Positions 17,393 to 28,675 of a stretch of 64,000 nucleotides of DNA are shown here, one piece after another (position 1 is the first letter of the stretch; every line of letters begins with the position of its first letter). Source of the DNA: Rhodoferax fermentans (GTDB lineage: Bacteria > Pseudomonadota > Gammaproteobacteria > Burkholderiales > Burkholderiaceae_C). The notes below the pieces were generated by a model. It was not told the DNA's origin. It made no database searches and saw only the letters and a program-made list of their open reading frames with translations. Position numbers and translations under genes: made by a program. The stretch is taken from assembly GCF_002017865.1 (NCBI RefSeq), contig NZ_MTJN01000002.1:124001-188000 (forward strand), given 5' to 3'.

Positions 17393-18247
17393 CTACCCCT
17401 GCACCACCCGCTGCGTCTGAATGCCCAAACCTTCAACACCCAAGCGCATGGTCTGACCCGCACGCAAGTAGACCGGAGGCTTCTGGCCCATGCCCACACC
17501 GGGTGGGGTGCCGGTGGAGATCACGTCGCCAGGCTGCAAACTCATGAACCGACTCAGGTAGCTGATCAGGAACGGCACCTGGTACACCATGGTGGCTGTG
17601 CTGCCGTTTTGGTAGCGGTGGCCGTCCACCTCCAGCCACAGTGACAGCGCCTGCGGGTTGGGCACCTCGTCAGCTGTCACCAGCCACGGACCCAGCGGGC
17701 CGAAGCTGTCGCACCCCTTGCCCTTGTCCCAGGTGCCGCTGCGGTTGAGTTGGAAATCGCGCTCGGACACATCGTTCATCACGCAGTAACCGGCCACATG
17801 CTGCATGGCATCGGCTTCTGCAATATGGCTTCCGCCCTGCCCGATCACCACCGCCAGCTCGACCTCCCAGTCGGTTTTGAGGGAACCCCGTGGGATGTGT
17901 ACCGCGTCATCCGGGCCACTGAGGGCACTGGTCCACTTGCCAAACACCACCGGCTCGGGCGGCACCGGCATACCGGACTCGGCAGCATGGTCGGCATAGT
18001 TGAGGCCAATGCAGATGCATTTGCCCACATGGGCGACACACGGACCCAGGCGCAGGTCCTGCTGCGGCACACCGGGCACCAACGGCAAGCTGCTCAGGTC
18101 CAGGCTGCGCAGGTGCGCCAGACGCTCGGGCAACAAGCTGGTGCCGCCAATGTCGTCCACCAAGGCACTCAAAGACCGCACCTGGCCATTGGCATCCAGC
18201 ACACCGGGTTTTTCCTGGCCCGCCGGGCCATAACGCAACAACTTCAT
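17393..18247 (-). CDS. Fumarylacetoacetate hydrolase (FAH) family protein
   Basis: A 284-residue FAH-fold protein. Visible features are GLNYADHAAE, the metal-site segment DWEVELAVVIG, GYCVMNDVSERDFQ and ISTGTPPGVGMG. Family members cleave C-C bonds of diketo acids or act as ureidoglycolate lyases or 2,4-diketo-3-deoxy-L-fuconate hydrolases; the best resemblance is to the latter group, but substrate is not resolvable. The ATG at 18247 begins MKLLRYG, the usual family start, with AGGAC upstream. Confidence 0.83.
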   Translation of the reverse strand: MKLLRYGPAGQEKPGVLDANGQVRSLSALVDDIGGTSLLPERLAHLRSLDLSSLPLVPGVPQQDLRLGPCVAHVGKCICIGLNYADHAAESGMPVPPEPVVFGKWTSALSGPDDAVHIPRGSLKTDWEVELAVVIGQGGSHIAEADAMQHVAGYCVMNDVSERDFQLNRSGTWDKGKGCDSFGPLGPWLVTADEVPNPQALSLWLEVDGHRYQNGSTATMVYQVPFLISYLSRFMSLQPGDVISTGTPPGVGMGQKPPVYLRAGQTMRLGVEGLGIQTQRVVQG

Positions 18248-18368
18248 GGGGTTTGCCGTCCTTTCCAAAACATAAGGACAAGTTTAGGCCCGCGCTCTGT
18301 CACAACACTGGGTTTGGGGCCAAGCAGCAAAAAGCGCCTGCTGCGTGGTCACAGACAGGCGCTTGAAT

Positions 18369-18420
18369 TGCTCTTATTTCAAGAGCTATCAGCCCTTATT
18401 GAATAAGGGATGAAGGCATA
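18369..18420. repeat. Dispersed repeat family A, copy 6
   Basis: TTCAAGAGCTATCAGCC with CCCTTATT/AATAAGGG as an almost loopless stem (18393-18409), just past the ppa stop. It could terminate ppa transcription. Confidence 0.75.
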
Positions 18421-18426
18421 AATGGC

Positions 18427-18966
18427 TTACTTTTTCTTGAAGTTCTTGAAGTTTTCAATGCCTTCCAGAATTTCCTGGTGAGCGGCTTCGGGGCCTTCCC
18501 AACCCAGGATCTTGACCCATTTGCCGTCTTCCAGATCTTTGTAGTGTTCAAAAAAGTGGGCAATGGTCTTCAGGCGCAAGGGTTGCAAGTCTTCCGGCTT
18601 TTTCCAGCGGCTGTAGAGCGACAGAATCTTGTCGATCGGCACCGCCAGCACCTTGCCATCCATACCGGCTTCGTCTTCCATCTTCAGGATGCCGACGGCA
18701 CGGCAGGTCACCACCACCCCCGGGATCAAGGGCACGGGCGTGACCACCAGCACATCCACCGGGTCACCGTCACCGCTGATGGTTTGCGGCACATAACCGT
18801 AGTTGGTGGGGTAATGCATGGCCGTGCTCATGAAACGGTCGACATAAATCGCGTGCGTTTCGTGGTCCACCTCGTACTTGACCGGGTCGGCGTTCATCGG
18901 AATCTCGATGATGACGTTGAACTCTTCAGGGACTTTCGAGCCGGGGGTAACGGTATTTAATGACAT
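18427..18966 (-). CDS. ppa: Inorganic pyrophosphatase, family I
   Basis: A 179-residue soluble pyrophosphatase. The active-site segment is YVDRFMSTAMHYPTNYGYV followed by GDGDPVDVLV (Mg-binding aspartates). It hydrolyses PPi from biosynthesis in the cytoplasm. It is divergent from the membrane pyrophosphatase hppA across 230 bases, an arrangement that pairs heat-dissipating and energy-conserving PPi disposal. Confidence 0.95.
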   Translation of the reverse strand: MSLNTVTPGSKVPEEFNVIIEIPMNADPVKYEVDHETHAIYVDRFMSTAMHYPTNYGYVPQTISGDGDPVDVLVVTPVPLIPGVVVTCRAVGILKMEDEAGMDGKVLAVPIDKILSLYSRWKKPEDLQPLRLKTIAHFFEHYKDLEDGKWVKILGWEGPEAAHQEILEGIENFKNFKKK

Positions 18967-19196
18967 GGTTTGGGCACGGTTTGGTTTAAATCAAGAACAT
19001 CTGAGATTAAGTCTGATTTTACTGACTAGCCCCTTTCAAGCGGCCCAACAGCAGCATTTTTGGCGTTACAGTCTGCCCGTTGGCCAACCGTCCCTGCAGT
19101 CACCTCACGGGTGCGCGGAGGCGAGGAAGCAACGCAGCGGTGGTGCCGATTGCGTTGCACCACTCCCTCGCGAAGCAACTTCAGGAGATTTCTCAC

Positions 19197-21260
<2,064 letters not shown>

Positions 21261-21282
21261 TCGGTTCAACGGCCCGCCTTCC

Positions 21283-21309
21283 AAAAACCCGCCTTGTGCG
21301 GGTTTTTTT
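21283..21309 (+). terminator. Intrinsic terminator of hppA
   Basis: ACCCGC/GCGGGT stem extended by A/T pairs (21283-21307), loop of five bases, followed by a run of seven T. It lies 22 bases after the hppA stop. Confidence 0.88.
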
Positions 21310-21385
21310 GTGGGCGGTTTTGACGACAATCACACGCTTGCACCGCACTGCCGCCATTTTTTGTGACTTTTTCATCTCCTCACCC

Positions 21386-22300
21386 ATGAGCATCACCCAC
21401 TACATCAAAGACATTGGCCGCGGCAAAGAAGGCGCGCGCGCACTGAACCGCACGCAAGCAAGCGACCTGATGGGCCAGGTGTTGGACGGTTCGGTCAGCG
21501 ACCTGGAGCTCGGCGCCTTTGTGCTGGCGATGCGCATCAAGGGCGAAACCCCGCTGGAGATGGCCGGGTTTCTGGACGCGGTGAACCAGCGTTTGCACCC
21601 CATTCCCAATCACGGTGTACCCACCGTGGTGCTGCCCAGCTACAACGGTGCACGCAAGCTGCCGGTGCTCACCCCTTTGTTGGCGCTGCTGCTGGCGCGT
21701 GAAGGCCTGGCGGTGGTGGTGCACGGTTGCGCCACCGAACCTGGCCGCATTTCCGCACAAAAAGTGCTTGAATCCCTTGATATACAAGGGCAGACAGCTA
21801 TTGAAACTGCAGTACCTGGCCAGGTGCAATGGGTACCGACGGCCCTGCTGCTGCCCGGCCTGCAACGCCTGCTGGAAGTGCGCCAGGTGGTGGGCCTGCG
21901 CAACAGCGCACACAGCCTGGTCAAGCTGATGAACCCGTGCACGGACTCGGCCGTGGTGGTGGGTTGTTACACCCACCCGGAGTACGCGGTGTCAATGGCG
22001 GCCACGCTGGAGCTCACCCAGACCAACGCCCTGCTGCTGCGTGGCACCGAGGGAGAACCGGTGGCCGATGCCCGCCGCTGCCCGGCCATGACGGCCATTT
22101 GCCGGGGCCATGCGCGCCAGGTACAAGAGGCACAAACTGGCGCACTGGCTGCCTTGCCGGACCTGCCCACGCCCGACCCCATGGCCACGGCGCAATGGAT
22201 TCAGGCGGTATTGGCCGGGCAGGTGCCGGTGCCTGAGCCGATCACCCGGCAGGTGGCCCACCTGGTGGCGCTGTGCCACAGCCTCAGAACATCACCTTAA
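21386..22300 (+). CDS. ybiB: DNA-binding protein YbiB (anthranilate phosphoribosyltransferase-like)
   Basis: A 304-residue member of the TrpD2/YbiB group, which has the glycosyltransferase fold of TrpD but binds DNA and is linked to SOS regulation in E. coli. Features: IKDIGRGKEGARALNRTQA, VLPSYNGARKLPVLTPLLALLL, LRNSAHSLVKLMNP. An in-frame segment (AQKVLESLDIQGQTAIETAV) corresponds to a family A repeat. The ATG at 21386 starts at the family-like N-terminus. Function in this organism is inferred. Confidence 0.82.
   Translation: MSITHYIKDIGRGKEGARALNRTQASDLMGQVLDGSVSDLELGAFVLAMRIKGETPLEMAGFLDAVNQRLHPIPNHGVPTVVLPSYNGARKLPVLTPLLALLLAREGLAVVVHGCATEPGRISAQKVLESLDIQGQTAIETAVPGQVQWVPTALLLPGLQRLLEVRQVVGLRNSAHSLVKLMNPCTDSAVVVGCYTHPEYAVSMAATLELTQTNALLLRGTEGEPVADARRCPAMTAICRGHARQVQEAQTGALAALPDLPTPDPMATAQWIQAVLAGQVPVPEPITRQVAHLVALCHSLRTSP
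21757..21806. repeat. Dispersed repeat family A, copy 7 (inside ybiB)
   Basis: AAAAAGTGCTTGAATCCCTTG, ATACAAGGGCAGACAGCTATTG: reads in the same orientation as the intergenic copy at 41808 (AAAAAGTGCCTCTAGCCCTT...AGCAGCTATT). It is translated in frame. Confidence 0.7.
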
Positions 22301-22307
22301 CAGGGCT

Positions 22308-24050
22308 CTAAAAAGTTTCCCACTCGCCATCTTCTGACTTGGCGGGTGCCTTCACTTTGGCAACCGCCTGCTCCAGCAGTTTGGTAGGTGCCGATGACGG
22401 GGCCGGTTTGGCCGTGGTGGCAGGGCGTGGGGCGGCCTTGGTACCCGGCAACTTGGCCGGCTGTGAGGGCGTCGCCACCGGGTGATGTACTGCGGCTGGC
22501 ACAGCGGTACTGCCATCCAGCCGGAACACCGCCACGGTTTGCACCAGGTCTTGTGCCTGGGACTTGAGGCTGCTGGCTGCCGCCGCCATCTGCTCCACCA
22601 AGGCGGCGTTTTGCTGGGTGGTTTTGTCCATGTGGGACACCGCCTCACCCACCTGGTTCACCCCCAGCGACTGTTCCTTGCTGGCGGCACTGATCTCACC
22701 CATGATCTCGGTCACCCGTTTGATCGAGCTGACCACCTCGGTCATAGTTTCACCGGCCTGATCCACCAGCTCGGTGCCCTGCTCCACCCGCGTCACGCTG
22801 GCGCTGATCAGGGTCTTGATTTCCTTGGCGGCCTCGGCACTGCGCCCGGCCAGGCTGCGCACTTCACTCGCGACCACAGCAAAACCCCGGCCTTGTTCAC
22901 CAGCTCTGGCAGCCTCGACGGCGGCATTCAGAGCCAGGATGTTGGTCTGGAAGGCGATGCCGTCGATCACACTGATGATGTCACCGATTTTGCGTGAGGC
23001 CTCATTGATGCCTTTCATGGTGTCCACCACCTGGGCCACCACCTCACCCCCTTGCGCAGCCACGATGCTGGCATTCAGCGCCAGCTGGTTGGCCTGGTGG
23101 GCGCTTTCGGCGTTTTGCTTGACGGTGGAGCCCAGCTGCTCCATCGACGCAGCGGTCTGCTCCAGCGAGCTGGCCTGTTGTTCGGTGCGGGCCGACAAGT
23201 CGTTGTTGCCCTGGGCGATCTCGGCACTGGCAATGGCCACCGCCTCCGAGCCCTGGCGTACCCGGCTGACCGTGGTCACCAGGGTTTTGATCATTGTCTC
23301 CAGCGCACCGGCCAGGCTGTTGGCACTGGCCGACTCCAGCGCGGGCAGTCGCCTCAAGTCACCTTCGGCCACCTGTTTGGCCGCTTGCATGGCGTCATTG
23401 AGCTCCATGCCCAACTGGCCGGTGATGCTGCGCGACACCAGAATCGCCAACACCACCAGAACCAAACCGCCCAAGGCAGCCGACACCATGCTGATCATGC
23501 GTGTGGCTGCTACACCGGCCTCAAACGCCTCGTCAGCCTCGACCGACTCGGCCTGCAAGCTGGCCACACCTTGGCTCACCAGGCCCTCGTACTTGTCGAT
23601 CAACTTGTCAATCTGGTCATCCACCACCGCCAGCTCACTCACCGGTGCGTCGCGTTGGGCCATCGGCAAAAAGCTGTCGGTGTAGAGCTTGCGCAACTCA
23701 TCCATGACAGCGCGTGCTTCTTTGGCCCACTGCTTTTCCTGGTCGGTGTCGGCCACTTTGGCGTAATAAGCCAGCGCCTCATCCATGCGGGTGGACATGG
23801 CCTGCCACTTCTTGGCGGCATCGTCAAACTGGCGGTTGATGAAGGTGTCGGCAACAATGCGGTAGGCCTGTGCGCCCAGGCCGGTCTCGTAGAGCAATCG
23901 CCCCGCCTCCTGGTCGCGCCTCTGGGACTCGTTTTGCAAATCATGCAGCTTGCTCAAGCCCAGCCAATTGATCGCCACCAGAATCAGCATCACCACCACC
24001 GACACGGCAATGATCAGGTTCAGGCGTTTGGAGATTTTCCAGGTGTTCAT
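22308..24050 (-). CDS. Methyl-accepting chemotaxis protein with C-terminal WETF
   Basis: A 580-residue chemoreceptor. There is one N-terminal membrane helix (about residues 10-32), a periplasmic helical sensor with four-helix-bundle features, a second membrane helix (about 195-215), a HAMP domain, and a signalling hairpin with the invariant [20 protein letters not shown] tip. The last residues, GEWETF after a Pro/Ala-rich linker, match the CheR/CheB tethering pentapeptide. It senses an unknown periplasmic ligand. The ATG at 24050 begins [13 protein letters not shown], a normal MCP start. Confidence 0.92.
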   Translation of the reverse strand: MNTWKISKRLNLIIAVSVVVMLILVAINWLGLSKLHDLQNESQRRDQEAGRLLYETGLGAQAYRIVADTFINRQFDDAAKKWQAMSTRMDEALAYYAKVADTDQEKQWAKEARAVMDELRKLYTDSFLPMAQRDAPVSELAVVDDQIDKLIDKYEGLVSQGVASLQAESVEADEAFEAGVAATRMISMVSAALGGLVLVVLAILVSRSITGQLGMELNDAMQAAKQVAEGDLRRLPALESASANSLAGALETMIKTLVTTVSRVRQGSEAVAIASAEIAQGNNDLSARTEQQASSLEQTAASMEQLGSTVKQNAESAHQANQLALNASIVAAQGGEVVAQVVDTMKGINEASRKIGDIISVIDGIAFQTNILALNAAVEAARAGEQGRGFAVVASEVRSLAGRSAEAAKEIKTLISASVTRVEQGTELVDQAGETMTEVVSSIKRVTEIMGEISAASKEQSLGVNQVGEAVSHMDKTTQQNAALVEQMAAAASSLKSQAQDLVQTVAVFRLDGSTAVPAAVHHPVATPSQPAKLPGTKAAPRPATTAKPAPSSAPTKLLEQAVAKVKAPAKSEDGEWETF

Positions 24051-24348
24051 ACGATGCTTCCCTGTAACGAAGGGCCCGCATGGGGGCCCATGTGATTTGA
24101 CACGCGCCGATGCTGGCGAGGCCACACCAGACTATCACACGGCAAAGGTGACGACCATCCGGCATTCCCCCGAACTTTGCCTGTTTTGGCGGCTTTTGCA
24201 AGCCAGCAAGCCCAGTCACCCCTGGCCTTCAACGGCCATATGGCTCGCATGCTGATTCCAGCGCGCTCTGCCCTGATCGGGTGTCCATGACAGAATTGAC
24301 TTCTTTGCCCTGTTGGCCCATCGCTTGACCTTGCCCAGCCTGCCCCTG

Positions 24349-25509
24349 ATGTCAGCCCCCCACACGCACCGCGTGATCCCCCTGCAAGACCTGCGGCCCC
24401 AAGCCTGGGCGCTGCCAGAAGCCACCTTGCGCAGTGTGCAGCGCCTGCTTGCCAACGGCCAATTGGCCGACGTGCGTGGTCGGCCGTTGCGTGACCTGCG
24501 CATCAGCGTGACCGACCGCTGCAATTTCCGCTGCAACTACTGCATGCCCAAGGAGATTTTCGATACCAACTACCCCTACCTGCCGCATTCAGCCCTGCTG
24601 TCGTTTGAGGAGATCACCCGCCTGACACGCCAGTTTGTGGCGCACGGGGTACAAAAGATTCGCCTCACCGGCGGTGAACCCCTGCTGCGCAAGAACCTGG
24701 AGCGCCTGATCGATCAACTCGCCAGCCTGCGCACCCCCGAAGGTGCACCACTGGACATCACCCTGACCACCAATGGCGCCCTGCTGGCCCGCAAAGCCCA
24801 GGCACTGAAGGCCGCTGGCCTGCAACGCATCACCGTGAGCCTGGACGCACTCGACGACGCGGTGTTTCGCCGCATGAACGAGGTGGACTTCCCGGTGGCC
24901 GATGTGCTGGCAGGCATCGACGCTGCCCAGGCGGCAGGACTCGGGCCGATCAAGATCAACATGGTGGTCAAACGCGGCAGCAACGAGCAGCAGATTTTGC
25001 CGATGGCCAAACATTTCCGAGGCAGTGGTCTGGTGCTGCGGTTTATAGAGTACATGGACGTGGGCGCCACCAACGGCTGGCGCATGGACGAGGTCTTGCC
25101 ATCGGCTGAGGTGCTGCGGCTGATCCAGTCCGAGCTGCCGCTAGTGCAGTTGGAACCGAACCAAGCCGGCGAAACCGCCGAGCGCTGGGGGTATGCTGAC
25201 GCCCTGGGGCGCCACGACCCGGCTCTCGGTGAAATTGGTCTGATCAGCAGCGTGACCAAGGCGTTCTGCGGCGACTGCAACCGCGCCCGCCTGTCCACCG
25301 AAGGCCAGCTCTACCTGTGCCTGTTTGCCGAAAAAGGTTACGACCTGCGCCAGCTGCTGCGTGGCGAGGCCAGCGACGCCGATCTGGCCCATGCCATCGG
25401 CCACATCTGGCAGGGGCGGCAAGACAACTACTCCGAACAACGCCAAATGCAGGCGCCAGACACCGGCACGCGCACCAAGCGGATCGAGATGAGTTACATC
25501 GGCGGATAA
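24349..25509 (+). CDS. moaA: GTP 3',8-cyclase (molybdopterin biosynthesis)
   Basis: A 386-residue radical SAM enzyme. The SAM cluster motif CNFRCNYC lies in [13 protein letters not shown], the GGEP motif is in [10 protein letters not shown], the second cluster includes CGDCNRAR, and the protein ends YIGG, the catalytic double glycine. It converts GTP to 3',8-cyclo-GTP in the first step of molybdenum cofactor synthesis. It has a longer-than-usual N-terminus (about 45 residues before the core). It leads a moaA-mobA-moeA cluster. Confidence 0.95.
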   Translation: MSAPHTHRVIPLQDLRPQAWALPEATLRSVQRLLANGQLADVRGRPLRDLRISVTDRCNFRCNYCMPKEIFDTNYPYLPHSALLSFEEITRLTRQFVAHGVQKIRLTGGEPLLRKNLERLIDQLASLRTPEGAPLDITLTTNGALLARKAQALKAAGLQRITVSLDALDDAVFRRMNEVDFPVADVLAGIDAAQAAGLGPIKINMVVKRGSNEQQILPMAKHFRGSGLVLRFIEYMDVGATNGWRMDEVLPSAEVLRLIQSELPLVQLEPNQAGETAERWGYADALGRHDPALGEIGLISSVTKAFCGDCNRARLSTEGQLYLCLFAEKGYDLRQLLRGEASDADLAHAIGHIWQGRQDNYSEQRQMQAPDTGTRTKRIEMSYIGG

Positions 25510-25513
25510 ACAT

Positions 25514-25592
25514 GAGCCCCCACGTTTGTCACTGCGTGTACTGCGCTGCCCCCCGAGGGGGCCGCATTTTTCCTTGGGGCGGCCCGGCGGAA
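25514..25592. repeat. Dispersed GC-rich repeat family B, copy 1
   Basis: CTGCGCTGCCCCCCGAGGGGG, then CCTTGGGGCGGCCCGGCGG, in the moaA-mobA gap immediately before the mobA ATG. The same CCCCGAGGGG ... CTTGGGGCGGCCCGGCG order recurs at 36430. I recall this element as common in Comamonadaceae genomes. Confidence 0.75.
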
Positions 25593-25596
25593 AAAC

Positions 25597-26232
25597 ATGA
25601 TTGACGCTTCGGACATCACTGCATTGATCCTGGCAGGCGGGCGCGGCATGCGTATGGGTGGCGTGGACAAAGGCCTTTTGTCCTTCAACGGTGTGCCGCT
25701 GGTACAGCACACGCTCCAGCGACTGCAAAGCTGCGGCGGTGTCGGCCACATGTTGATCAACGCCAACCGCCATCTGAACACCTACGCCGCCTTTGGGGTT
25801 CCGGTGGTGTCGGATGATTTGGCCAACTTCGCCGGGCCACTGGCGGGTTTTCTGGCCGGGCTGACGCACTGCACAACGCCCTATCTGCTGACTGTGCCCT
25901 GCGACACGCCCATGTTCCCGCTGGACCTGGCCAGCCGACTGGCTGCGGCGCTGGAAACCCATCAGGCCGACATCGCGATGGCCAGCGCACCAGTAGCTGA
26001 TGACAACGGTCAGCAGCCATTGCGCCCCCAACCGGTGTTTTGCCTGCTGCGTGCTGAGCTGCGAAATAGCCTGACCCACTTCACCCAAGCCGGTGGCCGC
26101 AAGGTTGGCGCTTGGACCGGGCAGCACCACACCGTGTTGGTGCCGTTTGACCAAGCCGGTGACGACCCGCAGGCCTTTTTCAACGCCAACACCCCAACCG
26201 AACTGCAGCAGGCAGAGCGCCACACCCCATGA
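25597..26232 (+). CDS. mobA: Molybdenum cofactor guanylyltransferase
   Basis: A 211-residue nucleotidyltransferase. The N-terminal LILAGGRGMRMGGVDKGLL is the GTP-binding signature and PCDTPMFP follows the metal-binding Asp. It attaches GMP to molybdenum cofactor to form the bis-MGD form used by DMSO-reductase-family enzymes such as nitrate reductases. The 3' end overlaps moeA by four bases (ATGA). Its leader is a family B repeat. Confidence 0.93.
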   Translation: MIDASDITALILAGGRGMRMGGVDKGLLSFNGVPLVQHTLQRLQSCGGVGHMLINANRHLNTYAAFGVPVVSDDLANFAGPLAGFLAGLTHCTTPYLLTVPCDTPMFPLDLASRLAAALETHQADIAMASAPVADDNGQQPLRPQPVFCLLRAELRNSLTHFTQAGGRKVGAWTGQHHTVLVPFDQAGDDPQAFFNANTPTELQQAERHTP

Positions 26233-27566
26233 ACACACTGGACCAGATAACAACCGAACTGGTCGGCTACAACCCGCACAACATGTCTGCCGACAGCGTG
26301 ACAAGCTTCTTGACCCAGCTGGTGCAACCAGTGACCGAGGTGCAGCAACTGAGCCTGTGCCAGGCGCTTGGGCGGGTACTGGCGGCAGACATCATTTCGC
26401 CCATCAGCGTGCCACCACACAACAACTCGGCCATGGACGGCTATGCTTTCGATGGCAGCCAGCTCAGGCCCGGAGAGGGCTTGAGTCTAAAAATTGTAGG
26501 AAGCGTGCTGGCCGGTCAGGCCTGGACTGGCAAGGTGCAAGCGGGTGAATGCCTGCAGATCATGACCGGCGCCATGATGCCGCCCGGCCTGGACACCGTG
26601 GTGCCGCAGGAGCTGGTGACCCGCACGGACACCCACATTTGCCTGCCGCCCCACACCGTCCGCCCGGGTGACCACTGCCGCCTGATGGGTGAAGACCTGC
26701 AACAAGGCCAGCCTGCGCTACACAAAGGTGAGCTACTAACACCCGCTGCAATTGGGCTGGTGGCCAGTTTGGGCTTGCAAAGTGTGCCGGTGTATCGACG
26801 CCTGAAGGTGGCCACCTTGTCCACCGGCAACGAAATCCTGAGCCTGGGTGAGCCACCGCGCCCAGGTGCGGTGTACGACAGCAACCGCTACACCCTGTTT
26901 GGCCTGCTGACCCGACTCGGGTGTGAGGTGATCGACCTGGGTGTGGTACGCGACGAACCGGCCGCATTACAAGCCGCGTTTGAACAAGCCGCCAGCCAGG
27001 CCGACGCCATCATCACCAGCGGCGGCGTCAGTGTGGGTGAAGCCGACCACACCAAACAGACCATGGCCCAGCTCGGTGAGGTGGCCTTCTGGCGCGTCGC
27101 CATGCGCCCAGGCAGGCCGCTGGCGGTGGGCCGGATCTTCAAAGACAAATTGACCTCTAGCCCTTTTACCAAAAGGGCTGATAGCTATGAAAATAAAAGT
27201 TGTCCGACGGACTCAGCCATCCTGTTTGGCCTGCCCGGCAACCCGGTGGCGGCCATGGTGAGTTTTCTGGCCTTTGTGCGCCCTGCTCTGCTGCGTTTGA
27301 TGGGTTGCCAAGCCGAGGCGCCACCGTTGTTGCAGGCCCATGCCAGCGAGATCATTCCCAAAAAACCCGGTCGTACCGAGTACCAGCGCGGCATCGTCAG
27401 CACCGCAGCCGACGGCACCCTGCAGGTCAGAACCACCGGCAACCAGGGTTCGGGTGTGCTCAGCTCCATGGCCCACGCCAACGGCCTGATCGTCTTGTCC
27501 CACGACCAGGGCACGGTCCAGGCCGGTGAGCTGGTCAAGGTGATGATGTTTGACGGGGTGATGTGA
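26229..27566 (+). CDS. moeA: Molybdopterin molybdenumtransferase
   Basis: A 445-residue MoeA, slightly longer than the usual 400-410. Conserved blocks: NNSAMDGYAFDG, the TGAMMPPGLDTVV segment, SGGVSVGE and FGLPGNPVAAMVSF. It inserts molybdate into adenylated molybdopterin. Between RPLAVGRIF and the FGLPGNP block there is an extra 20-odd residue segment (LTSSPFTKRADSYENKS) encoded by a family A repeat, which explains the excess length. The start overlaps the mobA stop. Confidence 0.93.
   Translation: MNTLDQITTELVGYNPHNMSADSVTSFLTQLVQPVTEVQQLSLCQALGRVLAADIISPISVPPHNNSAMDGYAFDGSQLRPGEGLSLKIVGSVLAGQAWTGKVQAGECLQIMTGAMMPPGLDTVVPQELVTRTDTHICLPPHTVRPGDHCRLMGEDLQQGQPALHKGELLTPAAIGLVASLGLQSVPVYRRLKVATLSTGNEILSLGEPPRPGAVYDSNRYTLFGLLTRLGCEVIDLGVVRDEPAALQAAFEQAASQADAIITSGGVSVGEADHTKQTMAQLGEVAFWRVAMRPGRPLAVGRIFKDKLTSSPFTKRADSYENKSCPTDSAILFGLPGNPVAAMVSFLAFVRPALLRLMGCQAEAPPLLQAHASEIIPKKPGRTEYQRGIVSTAADGTLQVRTTGNQGSGVLSSMAHANGLIVLSHDQGTVQAGELVKVMMFDGVM
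27147..27200. repeat. Dispersed repeat family A, copy 8 (inside moeA)
   Basis: CCTCTAGCCCTTTTACC and AAAAGGGCTGATAGCTATG with perfect AGCCCTTTT/AAAAGGGCT stem. The repeat is in frame and nearly undecayed, so the insertion looks recent. Confidence 0.88.
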
Positions 27567-27634
27567 GGCCAGGTCCTGGCCTATCATTGCTCAAGGACAA
27601 CCCACAAGGGTGGAGAGATCAGCCGCAAGCAGGT

Positions 27635-28600
27635 TCATGGCGCTTGGCGCGAGTCCAGTTCATCCCTTGCGCACCACATTGGAAATGTTTCGGGCTGTTG
27701 TCCATCGGCCACGGCCTCCAGATATCGCGGTTTCCAAACGTCTCTGATGACCGCCTCCATGGTGGTGGGCAGCGGGGGACGGACATCATGGTCACCATGG
27801 AAACGCACCACGCCATGGTTCAAGGCGTCAGATGTCAGACTGTCATCAAGCCAATGTTCCGGCGACCCAAATCTCTTGAGATACTCAGCTTGGACATCGG
27901 TGCGCGTTCTGTCGATGAAACGATAGTCCACCGGTCGGCCAATCTCCGCACCGATGATCGCAGCCACCTCTAGCATCGTGAGGTCCTGCGAGCCGACCTC
28001 CCGGATGACGCGGTGTTCGCCTGTCGGATGGCTCAATTCCTTCGCGGCAAGATCAGCGATGTCGTCAGTGGCCACCCATGGCATCTTGAGATCTGGCGTA
28101 CAGGACCACGCGATCCGGCCATACTTGGCGACTGAACCGGTCCAAGCCAAGGTGTTCTCCATGAACCAGGCAGCACGCAGATGCACCAGGTCGATGTTGC
28201 TCAACTCGTTCAGCTTGTGATCCAGGTGATAAAAGCTTTCAAAATGGCCGGTCTTGCCCTTCACGTCCGACCCCATGGCGGACAAGCTAACAACCAGCCT
28301 GACCGGCGAATTGCGAAGCGCATCGACAAAACGCTGAGCAACCACCGGATAGTGCCCTTCAATGTTGTTCCAGTCGGTCTTGACCATCAGGAATGCGGCA
28401 TCGGCATCCTGAAAAAATGTGTCGAGTTGTCCCGCGCCTGTGTCGAAGCTGCCCAGAAACGGCTCCGCTCCGATCTCGACCAGTGCGTCGAGGGCTGGAC
28501 CGCCCCGCGATAGGGCTCTTACCTGGTGCCCGGCACCCAGCAGGGTCCGGGTGAGTTTCGCACCGATTCTTCCGGTTGCGCCAACGACAGCAATTCGCAT
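27635..28600 (-). CDS. NmrA-like NAD(P)-binding protein
   Basis: A 321-residue short-chain-dehydrogenase-like protein with a Rossmann motif at the start (MRIAVVGATGRIGAKLTRTL) and no obvious catalytic Tyr-x3-Lys, as in NmrA/HSCARG redox sensors and NAD(P)H:quinone-type enzymes. The ATG at 28600 is preceded by GGAG at 6 bases; an ATG four codons upstream overlaps that site. It is divergent from an AraC-type regulator 75 bases away, which likely controls it. Substrate unknown. Confidence 0.8.
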   Translation of the reverse strand: MRIAVVGATGRIGAKLTRTLLGAGHQVRALSRGGPALDALVEIGAEPFLGSFDTGAGQLDTFFQDADAAFLMVKTDWNNIEGHYPVVAQRFVDALRNSPVRLVVSLSAMGSDVKGKTGHFESFYHLDHKLNELSNIDLVHLRAAWFMENTLAWTGSVAKYGRIAWSCTPDLKMPWVATDDIADLAAKELSHPTGEHRVIREVGSQDLTMLEVAAIIGAEIGRPVDYRFIDRTRTDVQAEYLKRFGSPEHWLDDSLTSDALNHGVVRFHGDHDVRPPLPTTMEAVIRDVWKPRYLEAVADGQQPETFPMWCARDELDSRQAP

Positions 28601-28675
28601 CAAAGTCTCCATCAAGGTGTTGAAACCACCGACGATAGCGATTTGCAGCCATTCTGAATTTGAAGATAATGCCAT

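Noticed and set aside
24051..24348. Possible molybdenum-cofactor riboswitch before moaA
   Set aside because: Only a simple GGGCCC/GGGCCC hairpin close to the chemoreceptor start is visible; no riboswitch-like architecture.
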